In this document: in pieces, positions 26,801 through 37,603 of the stretch
Layout of the letters: each line of letters begins with the position of its first letter
Numbering within the stretch: position 1 is the first letter of the stretch
NCBI RefSeq assembly: GCF_018320785.1
Contig: NC_054882.1
Location: forward strand, 31,128,719 to 31,192,718
Origin: Cheilinus undulatus
Lineage: Eukaryota; Chordata; Actinopteri; Labriformes; Labridae
Reading direction: 5' to 3'
DNA length: 64,000 bases
Program-made: the position numbers and the translations under genes
The notes under the pieces: generated by a model
What the model saw: the letters and a program-made list of their open reading frames with translations, nothing else
Told to the model about the DNA's origin: nothing
Databases searched by the model: none

Positions 26801-29800
26801 CTGGTTAAACATATGTTAACTGCCATTGGTACTCCTAGATGCTGTATTTTAAACTTTAACCTAAATACAAGCTCTTGTCCAATCGAGTGTGGCTTCTTAC
26901 TTTTTGCCATCCTTTGAGCAGCCTAATAAGAATCCCTCTGTGCTTTTTCTGAGGTTTTGGTCAGGTTCACCGTTCATGTTTTCTGGCAGATGTATTCCTC
27001 ACCCTTTCGTCAGAAAAAATTCTTCTGTTTTGTCCTAAAACTCTGCATACTTTCTTATCAGATCACGCTTTAGCTTGGCGGGCTTCATGGCTTCACATGA
27101 AGACACACAACACATTTTGGTATTCCATCGCTGTTCTCAATAAAACCAAACTGAGATAGCTGTCATCATATTCTCTCAGTTTAGCTGGTTTGGGCCTAGC
27201 ATCACTTAAATATTTATCAATTGTTGCTAGCTGGATCTGCACACCAAACAAGTCCTTAGCAGTTATCAGTTATCTTGGCTTTTCACCTCTGATTATATTC
27301 ACTTTGATAAATCAAGTTATATATTCATTCTTCCCACGGGTAGATTAAAATCAACATTTCATGTATACTTCAGTACACTCAGGATCTTCAAATGTGGTAT
27401 TGTCAAGCAATGTGAAACACGTGTTAAAGCACTTGTTTTGAACAACCACACTGACCTCTGATCTAGCAGAACAACAGACAGTGCTCCCTTGAAGTTCTTT
27501 TGGCTTTCGTTTGACATAAAAATTCCTTGATGACTCCAGGACTGTCTGATAAAGGCCTGATTTTAGCTCAGATTTTGTTTTGTTTTTTTAACAAGATGAC
27601 TAAGAGTAGAAGACAGTGAATAGTTCATTTTAAAATTGTTTAATGATTTGAGATTTTTTTAATTTAAAAATTGGCATTGAAAATGAATATCTAGAAATGA
27701 GAGGGGGAAACCAACACTTCACCTTTTATTTAATTTTTCTAAATTAAGCTTTTTAATGTAAATTAGGAACTTTCAAGAGCTGTCTGTAGGCAGCCTAATT
27801 TTGTTTTTGAATAGTCTTCAAAGCTTCTTTTACTTGCTATAAAAATGATTTATTTTGGTATTTTATTGATATTGTTAGATTGTCATAATTTTATTATTAC
27901 CTCCAGTTTATGAAATATTGTTTTGTCATTGTTTTTGATGAACTAGACTGAATTACATTACAGGTTAAATGAAAATATATTTGGGACCTTCCCTTGAGGA
28001 AATTTTGTCAAACTGGCACTACAAGAATTTTAACTGATGGTCCCTGTTGAGGAGTATAAGGAGACAAACAAAGCAAAAAGTCACTGTCACTGCAGAGAGT
28101 GTGCTTCAGTGGAAACAACAATGGTGGCCTATGGGTGTAGGTGTGGGTCTTAGGCCACTATCCCAAATGACTGGTATGGGAAACACCAGGCTTACACACA
28201 TGGCAAAAACAGATCTTTGTAGAAATGACTGGAATCTACTCTTATGCTGATCAGCCCGTGATACCATCAGTTGTAAAACCATTTACTGCAGGCAGATAGT
28301 AATACAAAGATCTTATGATAATGTGATTTTTTTAGGATTAGGGTCATCGCTGTTCTTGACATGGTGTATAATATTGACTTTAAGGCAGATAATGTTGTAA
28401 GTGAATCTTTGATGAAGGACCACAATTTAAGTGTACCTATTTCCGTAGAGAAAAATTCATCAATACGTTGAAAAACGTTTGATTTAAGGATTACATTTTA
28501 CTGCACTTTAAATAGTTGTATTGATTGTCACCATAGCTTATTCGTTTTTCCCTTCTTTGTTCATTCCTCCTACTGGGACAGATTGGAGCAGGATGTAAAG
28601 AAGTTAAAGGCAGACCTGCAGGCCAGCCGGCAGGTTGAGCAGGACCTCCGCAGCCAGATTGGCTCGCTGGGCAGCGCTGAGCGCTCCATACGTACCGAGC
28701 TGGGCCAACTGCGCCAAGAAAATGAGCTACTGCAGAACAAGTAAGTGGGGATACCAATCAGTGGGTTAAAGATAGCACACACTAGGGATTCTTCTTTTTG
28801 AGGATCATTACTATTTTCAGTATACAGAGTATAAAACCTCAATGTGGCAACTGTAGGCAGCCTTGTAATTGGAAGGTCAAGACTTTGATCCCTAGCTGCC
28901 ACAGTCGCATGTCGATGACACAAGAATGTTAACCCCAATTAGCTCGCACTGTGTAAATGTGTATAGATCCATTTGAATGGGATTAGCAAAAACTAATGGC
29001 CATCAGTGTATGAATGTGGAGTAATTGATGTGAATAGGTAGCGTGACCTGCAGTTTAAAAGCAATGAGTAGTCACACGATTAGAAAAGCGCTATACAAGC
29101 ACAAGTCCAGTTACCAATTTACTAGTTACCCACTGTCTGAAATTATGAGTCATAGCAAAAAAAAATCTTTATTTTAATGACTGCTTTACCTTCACAAACT
29201 TTCAGTCATGTTTGCCAGAGGCATCTTCACAAAAAAAAAAAAAAAAAACATGGTTGTACAACAAGGTTGTAACTCAAATACCAAACACCAAGTTATTAAT
29301 ATTCTGTATATCACAAATGCACTCTTCTATGATTTCTGTTCTTGTGCATGTTTAGGCTCCATAATGCTGTGCAGGCAAAGCAAAAGGACAAACAGGCTGT
29401 GAGCCAACTGGAGAAGAGGCTCAAAGCAGAACAGGAGGCTCGAGCCAGCATCGAGAAACAGCTTGCAGAGGAAAAGAAGCGAAAGAAGTTAGAAGAAGCA
29501 ACAGCAGCAAGAGCAGTAGCACTAGCAGCAGCATCCAGGTTGTTGCACATTTGCTAACATGTGAAATTAATACAACCCTTTCACTCCTTTGACTTGTCCC
29601 CCTTTTAGTAAACATTTATAATTATTGACATAAAGTGACTACTCTGTTTTCAGAGGGGAGTGCACAGATACACTGCGGCGGCGGATCACTGAATTAGAAA
29701 CAGAGTGTAAAAAACTAACAATGGACATCAAGCTAAAGGAGGACCAGATCAGAGAACTTGAGTTGAAAGTCCAGGTATGTTTTGGGGTACTTTTTTCATC

Positions 29801-31862
29801 CATCCACCCATTTTCTATACTGCTTATCCCATTGGGGGTTGCACATCTGTCAAGTTTTAATTAAAAAAAAAAAAAAGACTTTCCAATGTAACTGTTAAAT
29901 TGTTCTATTTTCATGTCATGTCATAATTCTCAGTGCTGTATTTGAGTTATAGGATGTGTTTTCAAAATCAGTGTTTCAGGACCTTTTTGATATTGCTAAG
30001 CAATTAGGGAAAATGCTGGATTGAATATGGTAACCTGTTGCAGGTCTGTCTCACTGCATTTTAATCTTATGGTACATCTGACTAAGATACTGATTTGCAG
30101 AATTTTTTCACATCCCAAGTCAGTTAGCAGGAACAGAGCTGCTGAAACGTAAACATTTACCAGGTGCTTATGCATTAGACAGTATAGTATTGGACATACT
30201 TTGTCAAGACTTTCCAAGAGGAGCCCGTTGATTTAATGTTAAAAATTTCTTGTAATTAAAACAGTGCTTTGAGAACCTCTGTTAGCACTTTGTTGGTAAT
30301 GAGTTTTTGTGTTGACGATTAAAAAAAAAAAAAAGAAAGGTTGCCCCTTGCATCTGTGTCTTGCAGATAACATTTCACAAGCTTAAATTGTTAGAAAACA
30401 AATCCAGGCTTTTCACACTGTTTAAAAACATTAACTTCACTTAAACCACACTGTTTCTCTTTTCCACCGTTTCTCAGGAACTTCATAAATACAAGGAGAA
30501 TGAAAAAGACACAGAAGTACTGATGTCAGCACTGTCAGCCATGCAGGACAAGACACAGCACCTGGAGAACAGCCTGAGTGCAGAGACCAGGATCAAACTG
30601 GACCTCTTCTCTGCACTAGGAGATGCCAAAAGACAACTTGAGATTGCACAAGGTCAGCAAGATTTCCATAAAAAACATTTACATGTGACACTTAACCCCC
30701 TGAGCCCAGCGTAGTCGTATAGGACAGGAAGAGACAAATGTTATTCAAAGTTTTAAAACTTTTGAACCATAAATCATAGCCACTTGTTTTTTTTTTCCCC
30801 TGAGAGCCCTTCGTTGTGCCATTCTCTGGACACTATCTATGCCTTCGTAGCTTCGACAGAATGTTTTCTTGCGAGCCTTGAACTTGGGTGACTTTCTGGG
30901 GTCTTTAGAGATTAAACCCACACCAGTAACGCCGGTATTGAATGTCTTTTTATACATTTTTAAATCCATTTTTCAATCACTCCTGCAGCTAGCGGCTTTT
31001 GCCATCCATCATATTGTCTGTTTGTATCCCACAATCCATTGTGACTGGGCTGTGACAACCAATGGCAGGCTGTTCCGTCATCACGTCATGCTTTGCCAAA
31101 CAGCGCATGTGCTCACGTTTAGAGAGCCTGAGTGAGTCATGATGGAGAGAAAGAGAGAGAGGTTGTGATGTGTTCCTCTGTGTCTCTGCAGACAGGAACT
31201 GCTTTAACTGACTAACATTCACGAAAGAGCAAAGACTGTTTTTTGGTAAAAATGTGAATATTTTGAAGACTTTTGTCACAAAATGATATTTTTTCACTCT
31301 ATTGTCTCCAACAGATAGGAGAACAAAGCCTTAGTCATATTGTTTACCGTGTTGAATACATGAAAGTCTTCAAGTTTTAATTAACTTTTTTCTTTTGTCT
31401 TTATAGTCCCAAGACTTTTTAAAAATCCAAGTGAAATATTCTTAAAGCCCATATTGTCCTGAAAAAGGATGTTAAGAGCTTGACTGTGCACCACGGGTTG
31501 ATGTTTTACAAGCTTTTTAAAGACAAGAAGTCCCGGTGAAACACAACAGTTAGAAAAATAGCTGAGGGCTCAGAGGGTTAACAGTATGAACACACCTACA
31601 AAAATTTGGGCCATAACCACAAGGTTATCTAATTAAGCTGCTGCTGTCTCTGTTTTCAGGTCAGATCATGCAGAAGGACCAGGAGATTAAAGATCTGAAG
31701 CAGAAAATAGCTGAAGTGATGGCCGTTATGCCCAGCATCTCTTACACAGCTGACACCAGCAGCATGACCCCTGTTGCCCCCCACTACTCCTCCAAGTTCA
31801 TGGACACCAATCCCTCTGGCCTAGACCCCAACGCCTCTGTTTACCAGCCACTCAAAAAGTGA
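10128..31862 (+). CDS. maco1: Macoilin (MACO1/TMEM57), 11 coding exons, 684 aa
   Basis: Conserved ER and nuclear-envelope membrane protein of neurons; the C. elegans homologue maco-1 affects neuronal excitability. Coding exons: 10128-10207, 11871-12012, 14867-14993, 17128-17251, 21306-21484, 22011-22572, 28582-28740, 29356-29538, 29654-29774, 30478-30652, 31660-31862; 2055 bases, in frame throughout. Product starts MKRRNADCSKLRRPLKRNRI and ends NASVYQPLKK. Hydrophobic segments: about 28-50, 75-103, 119-138 and 155-172. A charged helix (residues ~172-217) follows, then poly-Ala, a Ser/Asn-rich low-complexity region (~220-404), and a long coiled coil encoded by exons 7-11 (~405-640). Human macoilin is 664 aa; the extra length is plausibly in the Ala/Ser-rich exon 6. 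The start ATG gives the conserved basic N-terminus. Confidence 0.97.
10949..10996. repeat. (TCTA)n/(TCTG)n tetranucleotide microsatellite
   Basis: Around eleven tandem TCTA/TCTG units followed by TATG variants, in maco1 intron 1. Confidence 0.9.
11346..11553 (+). mobile_element. 3' end of an L2-type LINE (fossil)
   Basis: The + strand encodes a decayed C-terminal motif 'TLSLFKSRLKTHLFR', the familiar end of L2/Rex-type fish LINE reverse-transcriptase proteins. It is followed by the 3' tail 'gaaaggcgcttacaaataaa' and a (ATT)n terminal repeat at 11529-11551. Truncated at the 5' side, as usual for LINEs. Confidence 0.75.
12013..14866 (+). other. maco1 intron 2, AT-rich with hAT-like remnants
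   Basis: No gene. 12453-14098 is bounded by short hAT-like inverted ends (separate entry). A 23-base poly-T run is at 13442-13464. Confidence 0.65.
12453..14098. mobile_element. Possible hAT-type remnant(s), TAGTGCTG ends
   Basis: The left end reads TAGTGCTGCACAATTTGG; the right end, reverse complemented, begins TAGTGCTGG, giving an 8-base terminal match. Another hAT-like terminus, TAGGGGTGGGCGACATGG, starts inside at 13032 without a visible partner. I see no clear 8-base target-site duplication, so the boundaries are uncertain. Confidence 0.4.
14994..17127 (+). other. maco1 intron 3, containing a decayed hAT element
   Basis: No gene. 15241-16500 is a probable non-autonomous hAT element (separate entry). 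The remainder is unremarkable AT-rich intron. Confidence 0.65.
15241..16500. mobile_element. Probable hAT element (TAGAGGTG...CACTCCTCTA)
   Basis: Ends are TAGAGGTGCTG on the left and, reverse complemented, TAGAGGAGTGA on the right. Subterminal regions on both sides carry 'aatcgca/aatcaaatcgtgag' words. Flanking octamers atctacag and tttttcag match at 5 of 8 positions, a weak decayed duplication. About 1.26 kb, no transposase visible. Confidence 0.45.
18062..18240 (-). mobile_element. tRNA-derived SINE
   Basis: On the minus strand the element starts GGCGCGCCGGTAGTCAAGTG. A-box-like TAGTCAAGTGG lies at 18226-18216 and a perfect B box GGTTCGAATCC at 18183-18173. It continues past a tRNA-unrelated body and ends in an A-rich tail (poly-T on + at 18050-18075). 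The tRNA-like head lacks a full cloverleaf and the tail marks it as a SINE, not a tRNA gene. Confidence 0.75.
19121..20168. mobile_element. Inner hAT element (TAGGGCCCTATGA...TCATAGGGCCCTA)
   Basis: Perfect 13-base terminal inverted repeat TAGGGCCCTATGA / TCATAGGGCCCTA. Flanks aggtgatg (left) and gtgatgca (right) share GTGATG, suggesting a decayed duplication. It contains a C11-A26 homopolymer block at 19329-19365. A left end of the same family occurs at 63515. Confidence 0.7.
19329..19365. repeat. Homopolymer block C11 then A26
   Basis: Uninterrupted run of 11 C followed by 26 A inside the inner hAT element. It creates artefactual poly-Lys/poly-Phe open frames. Confidence 0.95.
21485..22010 (+). 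other. maco1 intron 5
   Basis: Short intron with no recognisable insertion. It ends in a series of six tandem CAG trinucleotides that contain the acceptor for exon 6. Confidence 0.8.
22008..22025 (+). repeat. maco1: (CAG)6 across the exon 6 acceptor of maco1
   Basis: Six CAG units at 22008-22025. The first gives the frame-keeping acceptor, and the others are translated as GCA codons to make a six-alanine run after the charged helix. Because each CAG is also a possible AG acceptor three bases further on, splicing could vary the alanine number without changing frame. Confidence 0.8.
24201..25536. mobile_element. hAT element (CAGGGATGGACAACT...AGTTGCCCACCCCTG)
   Basis: Terminal inverted repeats CAGGGATGGACAACTTTGG and, reverse complemented, CAGGGGTGGGCAACTGG. 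The flanking octamers gattagtt (24193-24200) and gattagat (25537-25544) match at 7 of 8 positions, a good target-site duplication. The middle is very AT-rich. A second element (~25003-25505, 'tagtgttaattttggcagc') is inserted near the right end. Confidence 0.75.
25003..25505. mobile_element. Nested hAT-like element of the TAGTGTTAATTTT family
   Basis: Begins 'ctagtgttaattttggcagc' and consists largely of 'ttttagtcttagtct' words, ending near 'gttgacaaacatttttagtc'. Same family as the outer element at 17957-21017, opposite orientation. Ends are approximate. Confidence 0.55.
28861..29110 (+). mobile_element. Probable SINE fragment in maco1 intron 7
   Basis: The 3' part 'gtagtcacacgattagaaaagcgctata' with 'acaagtccag' resembles the common end of fish SINEs ('agaaaagcgctatataaat'). 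The 5' part has a degenerate B-box-like 'gatccctagc'. Family not assigned. Confidence 0.45.
29804..29842 (+). repeat. Short fish repeat tail ('ccattttctatactgcttatccc')
   Basis: Matches the very common fish repeat terminus 'catccattttctataccgct' in maco1 intron 9. Only ~40 bases are present, the usual fate of such tails. Confidence 0.55.
30692..31581. mobile_element. piggyBac-like non-autonomous element with TTAA flanks
   Basis: Left end TTAACCCCCTGAGCCC; right end reverse complement TTAACCCTCTGAGCCC, a 16-base inverted repeat with one mismatch. Both ends abut TTAA (30692-30695 and 31578-31581), the target duplicated by piggyBac transposases, and the ends begin with CCC as in that superfamily. 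About 880 bases, no transposase. Located in maco1 intron 10. Confidence 0.75.
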
Positions 31863-32923
31863 ACGCTTTGTCCCGCCCATGCCTCCCTCCATCCTCCTGT
31901 CATTTTATTTCCCCTGCAGGGCCACCATTTTCCAAATCTGCTCAGCATGTCTGCAGCTGAGAACATTGTCTTTCTTGGGGTTTTATTTTTCTCCACGCCA
32001 GGTCAGAAGGATGTTGTATTGTGTGACTGTATTTGTTGTAGTTGATACAAAAGATAAAAAAAAAAACTCAAATTGAAATCACTTGTCAACTAGGAAGTCC
32101 CTTTTTGTTTTCTCTACAGTGTTCAGTGAAACCTCACAGAATCGGGTATATATATGCATCGCATGGTTGTTGCTCTCTCTTTCTACTAGTGCCACCGCTG
32201 CAACAACCTAAAACCAGTTCCCTGCTCATTTTTACTGGGAAAACTCTTAACTTTAGGTTAATCTTTTTCCCTTCCTAAAAAATTGCAAAACATTTTCTCA
32301 TACAGCCTTATTTGTGTCCCTGTTCTGCTGACAGATTTTTTTTCTCCTAAGGTAACATGGCAACATCTGAAAAACCAGAGGAATGTAGTGCAAAGATGGC
32401 ACAGACCCTTACTCCTGATACATTTGATCTTTATTTTTTGGTAAATTAACCCTGCGCTCAGCTGCTTTTTGTGTTTGGGGGTAATTTGTTTGGAATGTGT
32501 TGTGTGGGTTAGTCTGTTCACTCTTCAAGATTCAGATGTTTTAACACATTTGAAAGGATCTTGTGTTGTTAGCAGGAACATAAACATTGAACTTAAATGG
32601 ACACAAGCAGCTTCTATTGTTAACCATTATTGAAAATATTCGTTTGGTCTCCCCATCTGTATTTTTTGAGTTGAAAGAGTGCAGTAAGAGAAGTCTGTAT
32701 GGTATACCAGCTTCTGTGCGATACTCTGCATTGTCTTTTATTAGTTGTCATAATCGCAGTGCCTTGAGTTGATGTCATAGAGTGAGTTTGATAATGTGAT
32801 CCAGCTGGCCCAACCCTTCTGAATGAGTGTGGGACAAAGTTGCCTTTGGATGCTGATTGGACTCCCTAATGCCAGCTGATCCATGGTGTCCACATGAGGG
32901 CAACCTTGTCCCTTATGTAAAAA

Positions 32924-32929
32924 AATAAA
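32924..32929 (+). terminator. AATAAA, proximal maco1 polyadenylation signal
   Basis: Canonical hexamer ~1.06 kb after the maco1 stop codon. Confidence 0.45.
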
Positions 32930-33862
32930 CATTTAATAGATACAGTAGATGGCACCAAGTCTAAGACTTTTCACCGTACTCATAATAGCCTACTGTCTGT
33001 CTGTTGGCATGTTAGCCACCACAGAGTCTACTACATACAGGTCTCCAGCTTATAACATGTCCACTAGCAGGCTATCTCTACTGCTGATCAGCCCCAAATC
33101 TGTAGGTGTAGCTGATGCCCTCTCCTTTATTTTTCAAGTCCAACTTAAAGTTGCACTATAGATAAAACAAGCTGTTTTAAAGGGAAGCTGTATAGACAGA
33201 CCGTACAATGTACACAATGTTTTGGAAATGCCAATTTTAATATAGAAGTTTATAATTTTTATTTAAATAATCTTCAACTTCAGTTTGTGTGCCAAGACTC
33301 AAATGCTTGTTTCTCTAGAAATGTTTTCAAGAATGTACTGTGAACACATTGGCCAACATGTTTGTTAAATATCCAGTTTGAATATCACTTGGTGAAAGTT
33401 TCTGTTAAGCAGGTTGAGGACGTGGTCACCTGTTTGTAGTAGACTGTGTAGTTAAAGTAAAGGACTAGAAAGTCAAATTTCTTTTGTGAATGTTACAGTA
33501 TTTACAACTGTTGGGCATGTGGCTGTTTTAAAGCAGTTTTCTTAACTATCTGTTTCTGGTATTGTTATTTTCCTGCAGGGAGAAAATCGCTCGAGTCTGA
33601 TGTGGTTTCAATATCATTTGAAATGGTCATTGTTATGCGTGTGGTTTTCACCTATTGTAAATGGAGAAGCTTTTTGTGCTCAGATTGCTGTCATTGGCTC
33701 CTGAAAAAAAAGTGAAATTACAGATAAGTCAGTTGTTTGGTCAGCTGATTGCTGAAAGTATAGAAAAGTGTTTTGTTTTTTGTTTTCTATGCCCACAGTC
33801 ACTGCTCTGTTTCTCCCCAGGTCTGACCTTGGCTGTGGTCTCGCTCTGTGAGGTTTACAAGG

Positions 33863-33868
33863 AATAAA
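33863..33868 (+). terminator. AATAAA, distal maco1 polyadenylation signal
   Basis: Canonical hexamer followed by a T-rich stretch, ~2 kb after the stop codon, consistent with long macoilin 3'UTRs. Confidence 0.45.
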
Positions 33869-34957
33869 CATTTTTTTCTTGCAGATTGGCTTTCCTCCCC
33901 TTTATTTAATCCAGTTGTTTGTCCGTACACTTTACTAATAATTTGTTCTGTCAAAGTTAAATTGCATTGATTGGACTTTGTTATGAAAATCAAACCGCCT
34001 GAAGTGGATGCTGGGTTGAACTTGTGTAAGATCAAGCAGATTCAGCGCTTAACATGCTAATCTTTATTCACAAATTCTACCTAGAAATGTGGAATCTGTG
34101 TATAAGGGGTTACATTTATAGGTGTATTGACTGTTTAGCAGGATTTGGTGCATAAGGGTAAAACACTGGACAAAAAAAGGTTTAAATTGATCCATATTGA
34201 TAAATCAACCCATATTGACAGAAGCCTTAAGACTTGTCTCAAATATCTGCATAAAAATGCAGCCAACAATCCATTACAGATCAAACATTCAAACTTGAGC
34301 TGCAAATCTACTGGGCACATTGTTAAAAGCCAATAAGTGGTCTGATTCCCTGAAGACTTGAAATGCACCAGAAAACATCAAACCAACTGAAAAGCATTGA
34401 AAAAACCAAACATGTATTTTAAAAGTTGTTTCCTTTTTAAACCTTAAAAGGCTTTACTTTTTTCTTCCAGCAGATCATCATATGGAAGCCCATTTCTGCT
34501 TCTTAAAAAGATACGTTTGGCAATTCTAAATTCTGAGAAAATTTATCAAGGAATTTAGACTTTTATCTCATAATTTTGACTTACGGTTCTTTTTTTTTTT
34601 TTTTTTTTTTTTTAAAGAATTGCCAGACTTTTATGTTTTTCTTTTTTAAGCAGCGGAAGTGAGCTTCCATATATCGTCATGATGTTGTTTCGGCACACAT
34701 GATTCAAATTAATTGTGAAATCACTTTGAAATGCTGAAATGAGTGTGGATCAAGCTGCTGAATCTTACAGAACTGAGACTCCTCAGATGAGCAACGGAAC
34801 TCCGGGAATAAAAAAAAAAAGCCTTTACGCTGCAGATGTAAACACTCTAGAAAGGGAAAGCTTGTCTGGTTGTTTTTTATTAAACCCCGGACTTACTGGA
34901 ACTAAAGAGTAATCGACTTCCACCTCTAGAGATATAAAGTGTCCATCAGACATTAAA

Positions 34958-36099
34958 AGACTAGTCTGAAAAATTAGAATATCATGTAAAAGCTCTTTTT
35001 TCCAGTGATTTACCTAGAATGTTAAATTGTTATATATTCTGGAATCATCTCATACAAAGTGAAACATTTCAATAATTCTTTTAAAAAGTGTCAGCTTACT
35101 GCTCATGACAATCAAAAATCCACGATATCTTAATATTAGAATATTGCTAAAAGGCCAATTTGCAAAAGTTCCCTGAGCCTTCATTCTCTCACTCTGGTTC
35201 AGTACACACAACCACAGACTGCTGACTTGACTAATGTCCAGAAGACAATCAGTGACTCCACAAGAAGGGAAAGCCACAGAGGGCCACTGAGGAAAGGGCA
35301 GACTGTTCTCAGAGGCCGTTTTAAATCTGCTGAGATGCTTTATGGAGATACTGATTTCCTTTTCCAGCAGGATTTGGCACCTGCCCACAGTGAGGCCAAA
35401 ACTACCAGAAACTGTTTGGCCGACCACGGTAGTACAGTGATTTATTGGCCAGCCAACTGGTCTTATCTGAACCCCTTAGAGAAGCTCTGGAGTATTGTAA
35501 GATGAGAGACACCAGACTCAACAATACAGACGAGCTAAAGGCTGCTGTCCAAGCAAGCTGGGCTTCATCACACATTTAGAAATCATTTTATCACCTCCGC
35601 CAAGGAGGTTATGTGATCAGCAGGGTTAGTTAGTTTGTTAGTTAGTTAGTTAGTTAGTTTGTTAGCAATGTAACTCGAAAGATTCTGGATGGATTTTAAT
35701 GAAATTTTCAGGAAATGTCAGAAATGGCACAAGGAAGAACTGATTAGATTTTGGGAGTGATCCAGATCACCGTCTGGATCCAGGAATTTTTTTTTTTAAG
35801 GATTCTTTAATATTGGGAGATAGGGCTAATGGCGGAGGTCTGTGCTCTCCGAGTGCTTTTCCAGTTCATTCATTTATCTTTTTGGACTGGTGTTTCGTGA
35901 TATTCTAATATTTTGAGACTGTGTTTCTTTGTTAGCTGTGAGCCATAATCATCAAGATTGAAACTCAAAAAAGTCTGAAATATTTCTGTTTTTTTTAGAT
36001 GAGTCTAGAATATATGGAAGTTTCACATTGAATTAAATTGAATTGAATTAAAGGGAATTTTTTCATGATATTCTATTTTTCTAGATGCACCTGTACATG
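34958..36099 (+). mobile_element. Tc1/mariner element remnant
   Basis: Inverted ends share 'gaaaaattagaatatcatg' on the left and, reverse complemented, 'gaaaaatagaatatcatg' on the right. On the + strand, 35215-35560 encodes the C-terminal Tc1 transposase signature: FQQDLAPAHSEAKTTRN (catalytic D in the QQD motif) and WPANWSYLNPLEKLW (DLNPIE-type motif). It is followed by decayed 'MRDTRLNNTDELKAAVQASW'. The N-terminal half is missing. A separate short repeat is inserted at 35592-35858. Confidence 0.8.
35592..35858. mobile_element. Short repeat nested in the Tc1 element (ACCTCCGCC...GGCGGAGGT)
   Basis: Left portion 'cacctccgccaaggaggtt', right portion 'ggcggaggtctgtgctctcc'. ACCTCCGCC and GGCGGAGGT are exact inverted repeats. 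It has a (GTTA)n run at 35624-35665. Resembles a short interspersed element common in fish genomes (from memory). Inserted between Tc1 coding remnant and Tc1 right terminus. Confidence 0.6.
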
Positions 36100-36427
36100 A
36101 AGAAGTGCTACTTTTTTATGGATCTTTCATTTATTTGCCACTTTGTTAAAATACTATACAATGTTTGAGTACCACAGTACTAAAATTCAAGAGTTGCATA
36201 TAACACAATTTCAGGCCAAAAACGTTGCATCTTTTGTTCTCAAAAGTTGATTTAGGCTGTTTGCTGAGTTAGCTGTTAGAAAAAACTTTTCTCTTTTATA
36301 AGAATTCAAGCATAGCATTATTCTAATGTGATTTGAATTTAGAGCAAATAAATAAAGAGAAATAGTCACATTTTTAAGTCTTATAAATAGTCAAGTACAT
36401 TATACTAGAGGTAAGATCATAGGCTTG

Positions 36428-36441
36428 GCACTAGGGGGCAG
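36428..36441 (+). promoter_or_regulatory. CTCF-like motif GCACTAGGGGGCAG
   Basis: Differs by one base from the vertebrate CTCF core consensus form CCACTAGGGGGCAG. Located in the intergenic region between maco1 and ldlrap1. Sequence match only. Confidence 0.4.
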
Positions 36442-36511
36442 TATCAATCTATATAGTCTGGGTTTCAAAGCAGTTTCTGGTTTCTGTCCAACCAGTCTGT
36501 GACCTTGTCAA

Positions 36512-36570
<59 letters not shown>

Positions 36571-36574
36571 ACAC
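36512..36574. repeat. C17 followed by (AC)n microsatellite
   Basis: 17 C, then about 22 AC units with one AT interruption. Confidence 0.95.
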
Positions 36575-37603
36575 TGTTTAAATATTCATTTACTTTTTTA
36601 GTCAAACCAGAAAATCCAATTTAGCTCCAACAGAAGGAAATTCCAAGTAGCTTGTTCTTATCCCTAATCTCAGGCTAAGGATAGTTGCCAATGGTAGTTC
36701 AACAAAGCACAGCATTGTACTGGTAGATAAATGAAATAGAGATTGAACACCGGTAGAATAATGCTGTGGGGGACTGGCAGTCTGTGATGTAAAACTGATG
36801 AAAGCACAATTACATATCCCTCTTTTCCAACGCTGTGCTGGAAAATGTACTCTACAATGGATCATCAAAATGAGCGGTTGTTTGCTATCTCATATTTGTA
36901 TTTATTGGATAATTTATCAAGTGCAAATGGAGATGCTTATAATGAGAGAAGAAGCTCTCTGCTCAGCCTTCTGTCACAGGCTTTTCCAAAAATGCAGCAG
37001 AATAAACTGTTCTGAGGTTAAGCCTATATTTGTTTTACATTCAACCAACAGTATTTTATTTCTGCTCTTGTTCCAATTTGGCAACATATCATTTGGCGGA
37101 GTCATAAGGAATTTACAGATTACAACAAATCTTTTCAATCCATCTGCATTTGGCACGGCTGTATTCACAGTGCCATCAGGCAAAAAAATACTACAGCATG
37201 ACCAGATTTTGTTGTTGAATTTTACAATGGAGTAGATAATGAGATATTCCAGGAGGTATTTCTCTTGTTTTTCGTGACCTGCTCAGCTAATCAGTTCTGG
37301 AGCAATTCATCATGGTGGAAAAAAAAACATCCCACTCCCTGTTTGTGTTTTTGCCTTCTGGACTGAGCAAAGTACATGAAGAAACAAATCTTAAAATTAG
37401 ATGTTGCTCTGAGATGATCACTTAAAATGTAGTTGCCAGGTTTATGCTCAGACATGGAGTACTTATTTTGTTCCAATTGTTTGAATTCTTTCTTCATAGT
37501 TGCCCTCAGGTTCACTGTTAAAAAAGAAAAACTTGATTGATGTTGAGTGAACAAATAATGAAAGATTGGGTGCACTTTGGCTATCTTAAGGAGTCGATGC
37601 AAC

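Larger units (their letters stand above)
22573..28581 (+). other. maco1 intron 6 (~6 kb) with nested hAT insertion
   Basis: No gene supported. 24201-25536 is a hAT-like element with a further insertion inside. A short fragment around 26740-26800 ('gggctagggacccc') resembles another repeat end. The rest, including the 109-codon open frame at 26058-26387, shows no protein-like features. Confidence 0.65.
31863..33880 (+). other. maco1: maco1 3' untranslated region
   Basis: About 2 kb after the TGA at 31860-31862. Two canonical AATAAA hexamers (32924-32929 and 33863-33868) suggest alternative 3' ends. No coding signal is seen in it. Confidence 0.55.

Noticed and set aside
36798-37235. 145-codon open frame in the intergenic region
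   Set aside because: No domain, family resemblance or splice context; hydrophobic composition expected from AT-rich DNA.
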